This document shows positions 40,462-57,575 of a stretch of 64,000 nucleotides of DNA, in pieces. Position 1 is the first letter of the stretch; every line of letters starts with the position of its first letter. Location of the stretch: assembly GCA_963971225.1 (NCBI GenBank), contig CAXARI010000013.1:1-64000 (forward strand). The letters are read 5' to 3'. A program made the position numbers and the translations under genes. Below the pieces are notes generated by a model. It had not been told where the DNA came from, did no database searches, and saw nothing but the letters and a program-made list of their open reading frames with translations. The DNA comes from Melieria omissa (taxonomy: Eukaryota; Arthropoda; Insecta; Diptera; Ulidiidae).

Positions 40462-40878
40462 TGTGCCGCACTGTACATGAATGCCTTTCTCCGCACGAAT
40501 GTTTTCCAAGCATACTTTTAGGCATGCACTGTGAAGTACAGCAAAACTGTTATAAATTCGCTTGGTATAGTCCGATATGGCAAGGATGGTTCTCGAAGAA
40601 ATGGGCTGTGCGAGAATGGTCGAGCGCTTTCCAATTAGAAGTGCAAGAAACTTCGGCGCGATAAGAAAAGTGGTATAAAAGCAGCAGTGACAGCGCAAGG
40701 AGTCGAGTCTGTGTTGAGCAAGCAATGGGGAAACATGCAATAGTAGTAGTGTAAAGTAGAACAAGTGCAAATTTGTAAATAAAGCGATTGTTAGTTTTGA
40801 CTACGTTGCGCTGGATAACTGAAGTTGTTTTATTTTCAAAACCAATCCAAACGAACCTGTGAAGTAATTTTCGTAACA
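40462..40878 (+). repeat. A4 5' LTR
   Basis: TGTGCCGC to GTAACA, 417 bp. Confidence 0.92.
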
Positions 40879-40957
40879 TTTGGTGTCAGAAATTGAGGAT
40901 TGTGTTACTGAAGATAAAAAAAAAAAAAAAAAAAAATTAAATTATAAAAACGCAGAC

Positions 40958-43090
40958 ATGGTTAAACTCGAGCTGCTGAAGGTGGACCAGCTGAAGAAGG
41001 AGCTGGCTGCATGGAATTTGCCGACTGCTGGAGGAAAGTTGGAGTTGCAGCTGCGTTTGCGGGAGGCGTGTGAATCACGAGGCATTGATTGGGCTGCACA
41101 CGAGTTCGGAACGCAGGAACAAGAGGCGTCGGCCAAGGTGGAGGAATCGCCTGCTGGTGCTGCGTCGATGCAAAGTACGGCTGCAGCGGCTACGCCACCA
41201 CAGGCAATGGACATGAGCCAGCTTATGGTCGCAATGAAAGGCATGTTTGAAGCTTCCAACCGGAAAATGGAAACGGCGAACCGAGAAGTAGCGGAGCGAA
41301 TGGAAACAAAACTCCAGGAAAATGCGGAAAAATTTGAAAATGCGAATCGCGAGTTGTCCAGCAAGCTTCAGGAAAATTCTGCGCGCTTGGAGCAGAAAGT
41401 GGAAGAGATTTCGAACAGGATTAATGTGAAAGTTGAGCACCTGGAGACGCGAGTAGAACATTTAGACAAACGAGTTGACAGTCTGGAGGATTCGGTAAAC
41501 AGAAAAATCGACGAGCGGCTTAGAGAGGTACAGCTGCGAGGAAGGGTGCAGTCGGTTGAGGAAAGTTTTGCCATAGAAGTGCCTACTTATGACGGTACTA
41601 CGTCATTTGACACATTCAAACTACAATTCGAGATGGCTGCTTTGGAGAGTCAGTGGACCAATGTTAGGAAAGGTCGGAGGCTGATACTGGCTCTAAGAGG
41701 TCGTGCGGCTGAGGTAATACAAACAGTTCCGGAAGGTTTGAGAGGTGATTACGAGACCGTCATGAGGGCATTGGCAGCCAGATACAGTGACGAGCACAAC
41801 AAAACGCTGTATTATTGCGAGCTGAAGAACCGCTGGCAAAGAGCAGACGAGGCGCTGCAGACGTATGCAGCAGACATTGAGCGGCTGGTACAGTTGTGCT
41901 ACCCGAAATTCGGCGCTGATTATCTCGAGAGGATGAAGATTGAGGCGTTTATTGAAGGTCTTCATGACCCGGAGACACGACGCAGTGCATTGATGATGGG
42001 CAAGCCGACATTCCGTGAGACGGTGACAAGCGCATTGACGTATGAGGCGGCCTGGAGGGGAAGTTTTCGACATTCATCTGCGGAGATGCATGGGGTCCAA
42101 TCTGGACGTGTCACGCAAAGCCAGACAGTGAGCTCAGCGGGGCTGCGGGCAGTATCATCTCGAGTCAGTTGCTGGCGATGTGGCAAGCAAGGCCACATAT
42201 CACGAGACTGTCATCTGCGAGAAAAGCGTTCCGGACAAAAGACGTCGCCAAGAAGGGATGACGCTCTGCCACACCATTCGTGCGAGACCGAACGCAGGCA
42301 TAATTCGCAGGCCGAAAACGAGGGACAAATTGTGGATGTTCGGTCGGTAAGAGTTCTGCAAGAGGAAGATTGGCTTGCGGAGAGGCTACAGAAGGACCAG
42401 CGCAAGGATACGGATCTCGCGAAGATCATCAAAGGCAAAGCGCAGAGATTACGGCCGGACTGGCAGGAGATGGCTGGTGAGAGCCCGATCGCGAAGGCTT
42501 ACTGGGCACAGTGGCAAAGTCTACGTCTGCAGGATGGCTGCCTATACCGCGAGTGGGAGAGCAGGGATGGCAGGACCAGAAAATCCCTAATAGTGGTCCC
42601 GAGAGGCCGGATCGACGATGTCATCGAGGAAAACCATAACGACTCCAGTGGAGGGCACCTAGGCATCGCAAAAACTGTCGCCAAGATAAGAAGGCGGTTC
42701 TATTGGGTAGGATGCCAGGAGTCTGTCGCTGAGTGGATCAGAGGCTGTAATCGGTGTTCGGCTGCGAAAGGGCCGAGGAGAAGATCGCGGAGCCGCACTC
42801 AACTAGTTGAAAGCAGGTTGGCAGCGAGCTATGGTCTAGGGGCTAACCCAGAGGGGTTCCAAGAAGGCAATCTGGTAATGCTTTACAACCCGCAGCGGAG
42901 GAAAGGTTTGTCTCCACAGCTTCAAACGTCATGGGAAGGACCGTACAAGGTCGTGACCAGGGTTAATGACGTGGTGTACAGGGTGCAACGCTGCGGCAAC
43001 AGAAACGCCAGGTTGAAAGTAGTCCATTTGGAGCGCCTGGCGTCTTACTCCGGCGGAGCCTCGGTACTTGTTCGGGACGAACAAGTCTAA
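40958..43090 (+). CDS. Gag - integrase-end fusion protein of element A4 (710 aa)
   Basis: Same order as A1: SAP, coiled coil, Gag core, CCHC knuckle, HHCC finger, GPY/F domain. Three residues (within SSGAPAGL) are missing just before the zinc knuckle because of a 9-bp in-frame deletion near 42135. Otherwise intact. Because of the poly-A length the frame is open back to the primer site, but the first ATG is at 40958. Confidence 0.85.
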   Translation: MVKLELLKVDQLKKELAAWNLPTAGGKLELQLRLREACESRGIDWAAHEFGTQEQEASAKVEESPAGAASMQSTAAAATPPQAMDMSQLMVAMKGMFEASNRKMETANREVAERMETKLQENAEKFENANRELSSKLQENSARLEQKVEEISNRINVKVEHLETRVEHLDKRVDSLEDSVNRKIDERLREVQLRGRVQSVEESFAIEVPTYDGTTSFDTFKLQFEMAALESQWTNVRKGRRLILALRGRAAEVIQTVPEGLRGDYETVMRALAARYSDEHNKTLYYCELKNRWQRADEALQTYAADIERLVQLCYPKFGADYLERMKIEAFIEGLHDPETRRSALMMGKPTFRETVTSALTYEAAWRGSFRHSSAEMHGVQSGRVTQSQTVSSAGLRAVSSRVSCWRCGKQGHISRDCHLREKRSGQKTSPRRDDALPHHSCETERRHNSQAENEGQIVDVRSVRVLQEEDWLAERLQKDQRKDTDLAKIIKGKAQRLRPDWQEMAGESPIAKAYWAQWQSLRLQDGCLYREWESRDGRTRKSLIVVPRGRIDDVIEENHNDSSGGHLGIAKTVAKIRRRFYWVGCQESVAEWIRGCNRCSAAKGPRRRSRSRTQLVESRLAASYGLGANPEGFQEGNLVMLYNPQRRKGLSPQLQTSWEGPYKVVTRVNDVVYRVQRCGNRNARLKVVHLERLASYSGGASVLVRDEQV

Positions 43091-43119
43091 GTGATGGGCA
43101 GTGATACGATGAGAGATTC

Positions 43120-48543
<5,424 letters not shown>

Positions 48544-48960
48544 TGTGCCGCACTGTACATGAATGCCTTTCTCCGCACGAATGTTTTCCAAGCATACTTT
48601 TAGGCATGCACTGTGAAGTACAGCAAAACTGTTATAAATTCGCTTGGTATAGTCCGATATGGCAAGGATGGTTCTCGAAGAAATGGGCTGTGCGAGAATG
48701 GTCGAGCGCTTTCCAATTAGAAGTGCAAGAAACTTCGGCGCGATAAGAAAAGTGGTATAAAAGCAGCAGTGGCAGCGCAAGGAGTCGAGTCTGTGTTGAG
48801 CAAGCAATGGGGAAACATGCAATAGTAGTAGTGTAAAGTAGAACAAGTGCAAATTTGTAAATAAAGCGATTGTTAGTTTTGACTACGTTGCGCTGGATAA
48901 CTGAAGTTGTTTTATTTTCAAAACCAATCCAAACGAACCTGTGAAGTAATTTTCGTAACA
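48544..48960 (+). repeat. A5 5' LTR
   Basis: 417 bp, TATAAAA box and AATAAA signal present. Confidence 0.92.
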
Positions 48961-49039
48961 TTTGGTGTCAGAAATTGAGGATTGTGTTACTGAAGATAAA
49001 AAAAAAAAAAAAAAAAAATTAAATTATAAAAACGCAGAC

Positions 49040-51181
49040 ATGGTTAAACTCGAGCTGCTGAAGGTGGACCAGCTGAAGAAGGAGCTGGCTGCATGGAATT
49101 TGCCGACTGCTGGAGGAAAGTTGGAGTTGCAGCTGCGTTTGCGGGAGGCGTGTGAATCACGAGGCATTGATTGGGCTGCACACGAGTTCGGAACGCAGGA
49201 ACAAGAGGCGTCGGCCAAGGTGGAGGAATCGCCTGCTGGTGCTGCGTCGATGCAAAGTACGGCTGCAGCGGCTACGCCACCACAGGCAATGGACATGAGC
49301 CAGCTTATGGTCGCAATGAAAGGCATGTTTGAAGCTTCCAACCGGAAAATGGAAACGGCGAACCGAGAAGTAGCGGAGCGAATGGAAACAAAACTCCAGG
49401 AAAATGCGGAAAAATTTGAAAATGCGAATCGCGAGTTGTCCAGCAAGCTTCAGGAAAATTCTGCGCGCTTGGAGCAGAAAGTGGAAGAGATTTCGAACAG
49501 GATTAATGTGAAAGTTGAGCACCTGGAGACGCGAGTAGAACATTTAGACAAACGAGTTGACAGTCTGGAGGATTCGGTAAACAGAAAAATCGACGAGCGG
49601 CTTAGAGAGGTACAGCTGCGAGGAAGGGTGCAGTCGGTTGAGGAAAGTTTTGCCATAGAAGTGCCTACTTATGACGGTACTACGTCATTTGACACATTCA
49701 AACTACAATTCGAGATGGCTGCTTTGGAGAGTCAGTGGACCAATGTTAGGAAAGGTCGGAGGCTGATACTGGCTCTAAGAGGTCGTGCGGCTGAGGTAAT
49801 ACAAACAGTTCCGGAAGGTTTGAGAGGTGATTACGAGACCGTCATGAGGGCATTGGCAGCCAGATACAGTGACGAGCACAACAAAACGCTGTATTATTGC
49901 GAGCTGAAGAACCGCTGGCAAAGAGCAGACGAGGCGCTGCAGACGTATGCAGCAGACATTGAGCGGCTGGTACAGTTGTGCTACCCGAAATTCGGCGCTG
50001 ATTATCTCGAGAGGATGAAGATTGAGGCGTTTATTGAAGGTCTTCATGACCCGGAGACACGACGCAGTGCATTGATGATGGGCAAGCCGACATTCCGTGA
50101 GACGGTGACAAGCGCATTGACGTATGAGGCGGCCTGGAGGGGAAGTTTTCGACATTCATCTGCGGAGATGCATGGGGTCCAATCTGGACGTGTCACGCAA
50201 AGCCAGACAGTGAGCTCGGGGGCACCAGCGGGGCTGCGGGCAGTATCATCTCGAGTCAGTTGCTGGCGATGTGGCAAGCAAGGCCACATATCACGAGACT
50301 GTCATCTGCGAGAAAAGCGTTCCGGACAAAAGACGTCGCCAAGAAGGGATGACGCTCTGCCACACCATTCGTGCGAGACCGAACGCAGGCATAATTCGCA
50401 GGCCGAAAACGAGGGACAAATTGTGGATGTTCGGTCGGTAAGAGTTCTGCAAGAGGAAGATTGGCTTGCGGAGAGGCTACAGAAGGACCAGCGCAAGGAT
50501 ACGGATCTCGCGAAGATCATCAAAGGCAAAGCGCAGAGATTACGGCCGGACTGGCAGGAGATGGCTGGTGAGAGCCCGATCGCGAAGGCTTACTGGGCAC
50601 AGTGGCAAAGTCTACGTCTGCAGGATGGCTGCCTATACCGCGAGTGGGAGAGCAGGGATGGCAGGACCAGAAAATCCCTAATAGTGGTCCCGAGAGGCCG
50701 GATCGACGATGTCATCGAGGAAAACCATAACGACTCCAGTGGAGGGCACCTAGGCATCGCAAAAACTGTCGCCAAGATAAGAAGGCGGTTCTATTGGGTA
50801 GGATGCCAGGAGTCTGTCGCTGAGTGGATCAGAGGCTGTAATCGGTGTTCGGCTGCGAAAGGGCCGAGGAGAAGATCGCGGAGCCGCACTCAACTAGTTG
50901 AAAGCAGGTTGGCAGCGAGCTATGGTCTAGGGGCTAACCCAGAGGGGTTCCAAGAAGGCAATCTGGTAATGCTTTACAACCCGCAGCGGAGGAAAGGTTT
51001 GTCTCCACAGCTTCAAACGTCATGGGAAGGACCGTACAAGGTCGTGACCAGGGTTAATGACGTGGTGTACAGGGTGCAACGCTGCGGCAACAGAAACGCC
51101 AGGTTGAAAGTAGTCCATTTGGAGCGCCTGGCGTCTTACTCCGGCGGAGCCTCGGTACTTGTTCGGGACGAACAAGTCTAA
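49040..51181 (+). CDS. Gag - integrase-end fusion protein of element A5 (713 aa)
   Basis: Same length as A1 with no residue difference that I could see. SAP, coiled coil, Gag core, CCHC knuckle, HHCC finger and GPY/F are all intact. First ATG of the frame used as start. Confidence 0.85.
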   Translation: MVKLELLKVDQLKKELAAWNLPTAGGKLELQLRLREACESRGIDWAAHEFGTQEQEASAKVEESPAGAASMQSTAAAATPPQAMDMSQLMVAMKGMFEASNRKMETANREVAERMETKLQENAEKFENANRELSSKLQENSARLEQKVEEISNRINVKVEHLETRVEHLDKRVDSLEDSVNRKIDERLREVQLRGRVQSVEESFAIEVPTYDGTTSFDTFKLQFEMAALESQWTNVRKGRRLILALRGRAAEVIQTVPEGLRGDYETVMRALAARYSDEHNKTLYYCELKNRWQRADEALQTYAADIERLVQLCYPKFGADYLERMKIEAFIEGLHDPETRRSALMMGKPTFRETVTSALTYEAAWRGSFRHSSAEMHGVQSGRVTQSQTVSSGAPAGLRAVSSRVSCWRCGKQGHISRDCHLREKRSGQKTSPRRDDALPHHSCETERRHNSQAENEGQIVDVRSVRVLQEEDWLAERLQKDQRKDTDLAKIIKGKAQRLRPDWQEMAGESPIAKAYWAQWQSLRLQDGCLYREWESRDGRTRKSLIVVPRGRIDDVIEENHNDSSGGHLGIAKTVAKIRRRFYWVGCQESVAEWIRGCNRCSAAKGPRRRSRSRTQLVESRLAASYGLGANPEGFQEGNLVMLYNPQRRKGLSPQLQTSWEGPYKVVTRVNDVVYRVQRCGNRNARLKVVHLERLASYSGGASVLVRDEQV

Positions 51182-51210
51182 GTGATGGGCAGTGATACGA
51201 TGAGAGATTC

Positions 51211-54740
<3,530 letters not shown>

Positions 54741-54743
54741 GCA

Positions 54744-55041
54744 TTCCCACCAACTCGGAATGCAATCGAAGCACCGTGTAACCCGAAACTCCTTGCGTTG
54801 CCCAATTCTGCTGACTCCACTTCTACCGGCGGCGGTGCCGCGGCTGAGTCAGCATTTACCAGCAGCAATGCCGAGGTTTAGTTTAAGCTGTTAATTAGAA
54901 TAAGTTCAGTTGATTTTTGGGAGCGGAACTGAATAAACGGTGTAAAAGTAAGATTGGAGTTTTATTTGCTAGCGCGAGGAGCTCCCCGAGGGAGTTCCTC
55001 GCGCTCATTTTTTTGGCGGCCACCTGGCGGCGACCTTAACT
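54744..55041 (+). repeat. B3 5' LTR, missing first 61 bp
   Basis: Matches the 3' LTR from TTCCCACCAAC onward and appears identical to it. The start is replaced by the TTA array plus a GCA of unclear origin. The loss probably removes part of U3. AATAAA is kept (GAACTGAATAAACGG). Confidence 0.88.
54971..55005 (+). promoter_or_regulatory. 35-nt LTR hairpin of family B
   Basis: A 15-bp stem (AGCGCGAGGAGCTCC with GGAGTTCCTCGCGCT) closes the 5-nt loop CCGAG. The single non-Watson-Crick position is G-U in the sense RNA but would be C-A in the antisense, so the structure favours the sense transcript. It lies downstream of AATAAA, toward the primer site. Repeated in every B LTR (8233, 14533, 18466, 63558). 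Confidence 0.8.
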
Positions 55042-55058
55042 GGCGCCCGAGCAGGGAC
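55041..55058 (+). other. B3 primer binding site, tRNA-Lys
   Basis: TGGCGCCCGAGCAGGGAC, starting on the last T of the LTR. Confidence 0.88.
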
Positions 55059-55276
55059 CTGACTGCGATTCCTACGGGACCCTCCAGTCAGGCTTGTAAT
55101 TTCAAGTATAACAAACCAATCAATCCTGCGATTCCTACGGGACCCTCCAGGATATAACAATTATGCCGACTGCGACTCCTACGGGACCCTCCAGTCAGGT
55201 TAAACAATTGAATATGTAAATATATAAAAATTAAGAAACTGATCGACCCTGCGATTCCTACGGGACCCTCCAGGGT
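55058..55276 (+). promoter_or_regulatory. Four covarying hairpins in the B3 leader
   Basis: Hairpins at 55058-55092, 55123-55153, 55168-55196 and 55246-55276. Each has a 19-nt loop CGATTCCTACGGGACCCTC (one C in place of T in the third). Stems are CCTGACTG/CAGTCAGG, ATCCTG/CAGGAT, GACTG/CAGTC and ACCCTG/CAGGGT: different sequences, always complementary. A fifth, looser one is GCTGG/CCAGC near 55289-55319. The position right after the primer site suggests a role in RNA packaging or dimerisation; this is inference. Confidence 0.75.
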
Positions 55277-55319
55277 ATAACCACCTGCTGGCTGAGATCC
55301 TGTAAATCAGGCCCTCCAG

Positions 55320-55960
55320 CTTATGTACGGATCCTTGGTCATGGTTAGACGACAGGTCATTCCGCTTAGCGGAGAATCATTACGGCCAGGATACTGTACG
55401 GTGGAGTTAGTCGTGCCATTAGTAGGTCGCTGACAAGCATAAACGTCAGCTTCCAAACGGGGCAACCACGACGCTCCCGAAGCAGTAAATCAGTAACAAA
55501 GGAACGTCGCTCGGGTGGACGCCAGGCCAACTAGCTCCAATCTTGTTTTTGCTAAAATTGCGGTGAAAAAAATAAAAAGAAAACCTACAGCAAAAGCGAA
55601 AAAAAATTTCAGATAAAAGTGAAAAAGAACCACGTATAGTTGCCGATACAAATTGCAGAAGAACTTACAAGATTTTGAAATAAAAGTGCAAGGTCGAAGG
55701 TGAAAAAGATCGAGAACTCAAAATATCTTCTCGGAAAAAAAAAGCAGTGCGAAAATTAAAAAAAAAAAAAAACCTACATCAAGAACAAAGGTGCACGGAC
55801 GAGGTAGAAGGGATCGAAGAAGAAGGCGCAAGGATTGCTGAAATCGACATTGGAAAAATTGCAGACTCGATAATCACTGGAGGGATTTTTTGCGACATGA
55901 AGGTGTTTTTTATAGTGTAAGTTGGAATACTGTATTCACAAAATACAGAAAAAGAAAAAA
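55320..55960 (+). other. B3 leader, remainder
   Basis: No gene. Includes a TCCGC/GCGGA hairpin near 55360-55373, an A-rich stretch, and a candidate splice donor AGT/GTAAGT (GT at 55917) that coincides with the point where B2 departs from B3. Confidence 0.6.
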
Positions 55961-56241
55961 GAAAATAAGCAAAAATATATATTTCCTCTCAGGCGCAATA
56001 AGTAAAAAAGAAAATAAGCAAAAATATATCTTTCCTCTCGGGCGCAACAAATAAAAAAGAAAATAAGCAAAAATATATATTTCCTCTCAGGCGCAATAAA
56101 TAAAAAAGAAAATAAGCAAAAATATATCTTTCATCTCAGGCGCAATAAATAAAAAAGAAAATAAGCAAAAATATATCTTTCATCTCAGGCGCAGTAAATA
56201 AAAAAGAAAATAAGCAAAAATACACATTTCTTCTCAGGCGC
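55961..56241 (+). repeat. B3 leader tandem repeat, six units of 49 bp
   Basis: Units start GAAAATAAGC and contain TCTCAGGCGC. Unit starts at 55961 and 56206 are exactly five periods apart. B1 and B2 keep three units. Confidence 0.88.
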
Positions 56242-56270
56242 CCTGTGAACCCTAGTAATTCTTTAGTAAT

Positions 56271-57563
56271 ATGGACGATATCCAAAAGGCGCTAACTGAA
56301 CTCACCGGGGGTCTTAATGCGGTGCTCGAAACACAAAAGCGTTTCGAGAAAAGGTTAGGGGCCTTGACCAACCTGGAGACGCGTATCGTCTCCCTAGAAG
56401 GCAATGACGCAAATGGGAACGTAAATTCAGTTTTAGGGAGGATAGAGAGTAAATTAGGGACCTTGAATACCCTCGAGTCACGTATTGCCGCCCTGGAAGC
56501 GAAGCGATCAACGACAACTGACCAATTACCCGGAACCCCTGTTCTTCCTCCTCTATGCGGACCCCGTAATGAAGATGACCTGAAGCTTATAAGCCGGTTG
56601 CCAGACGCTGTGAAGGAATTACAACCTTTTGATGGGAATCCTGTGCAGTACGTGTCGTGGATCCACAGTGTCGAAAGCATCCTTCATGACTACGAGTTAG
56701 TGCGAGATAAACCAATTTTTCGTGCTATACTACAGAGCATAAGGCAAAAAATTCGCGGGGAGGCCGACACCGCTCTGGTATCTTATAATATCTTCGATGA
56801 AGACTGGAATACTATCAAGGAATGTCTATCTCTTCATTATGCGGATAAAAGAGACATCCGGACGCTGGAGCACCAGCTTAATCAACTCTCTCAGAAAAAC
56901 TCGAAGCTGGACGAGTTCTACGCCTCAGTGAATCATCAGTTTTCCCTAATTGTGAACAAAATTAAAACCGAGTCCTATAGCCAAGAAACTGTTTCTGTTT
57001 TGATAGATACCTATAGGAATAGGGCACTTGATGTTTTTATAAGAGGGGTAAACGGGGAAGCATCAAAGATGCTCTTCATCCGCAAACCGAAATCCTTGCC
57101 CGAAGCATATACATCCTGCCTCGAGTTTCAAAATCTGAGTTTCCGTAACACCGTGCTGCACCGACCGCACTCCACCAATGTAGTAACTGTGCCCAGGAAC
57201 GACATGTCTTCCAGACCACCCCTTCCACCCAGAATTCCTCATAGACCCTTCCCAAGAAATCCATTCCATTACAATCGCCACTGGTCAAATGATCAGACTC
57301 CAAGCAACCGCAACCCATTCTCGGCAGGAGGAAGTCCTCCACCAAGGCCTGGACCTAAGCCAGCCGAAAAAATGGAGGTGGATAGATCCATACAAACCCG
57401 ACAAGTTAATTATATGAACCGTCCCCAAGAAGGCGGGCAGCCCAACAAAAAGCAGCGGATCTTTCACCTAACAAATGATAGCGAGGAGTCGTCGAAGGAC
57501 CATGGGGATGGCCACGAAGAAATAAATTTTACAACAAACGCCTCAGTAGCGTACCTTACTTAG
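56271..57563 (+). CDS. gag: Gag polyprotein of errantivirus B3 (430 aa)
   Basis: Structural protein. It has an N-terminal helical region with repeated LETRI/LESRI segments (about residues 40-80, coiled-coil-like), a Gag core (about 95-290), and a Pro/Arg/Asn-rich C-terminus (about 300-400) without a CCHC knuckle. First ATG after the A-rich repeats is used. The end overlaps pol in the -1 frame. Its N-terminal 30 residues resemble the start of the captured frame in B2. Confidence 0.88.
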   Translation: MDDIQKALTELTGGLNAVLETQKRFEKRLGALTNLETRIVSLEGNDANGNVNSVLGRIESKLGTLNTLESRIAALEAKRSTTTDQLPGTPVLPPLCGPRNEDDLKLISRLPDAVKELQPFDGNPVQYVSWIHSVESILHDYELVRDKPIFRAILQSIRQKIRGEADTALVSYNIFDEDWNTIKECLSLHYADKRDIRTLEHQLNQLSQKNSKLDEFYASVNHQFSLIVNKIKTESYSQETVSVLIDTYRNRALDVFIRGVNGEASKMLFIRKPKSLPEAYTSCLEFQNLSFRNTVLHRPHSTNVVTVPRNDMSSRPPLPPRIPHRPFPRNPFHYNRHWSNDQTPSNRNPFSAGGSPPPRPGPKPAEKMEVDRSIQTRQVNYMNRPQEGGQPNKKQRIFHLTNDSEESSKDHGDGHEEINFTTNASVAYLT

Positions 57564-57575
57564 AGTACGTGACTG
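57524..57575 (+). promoter_or_regulatory. -1 ribosomal frameshift signal of B3 (AAATTTT plus stem-loop)
   Basis: AAATTTT (57524-57530) is read A AAT TTT in the gag frame. Thirteen bases later comes a stem: CAGT (57544-57547) with ACTG (57572-57575), a 2x2 internal loop, then CGTAC (57550-57554) with GTACG (57565-57569) around a 10-nt loop that contains the gag stop. Same design as in C. Confidence 0.75.
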
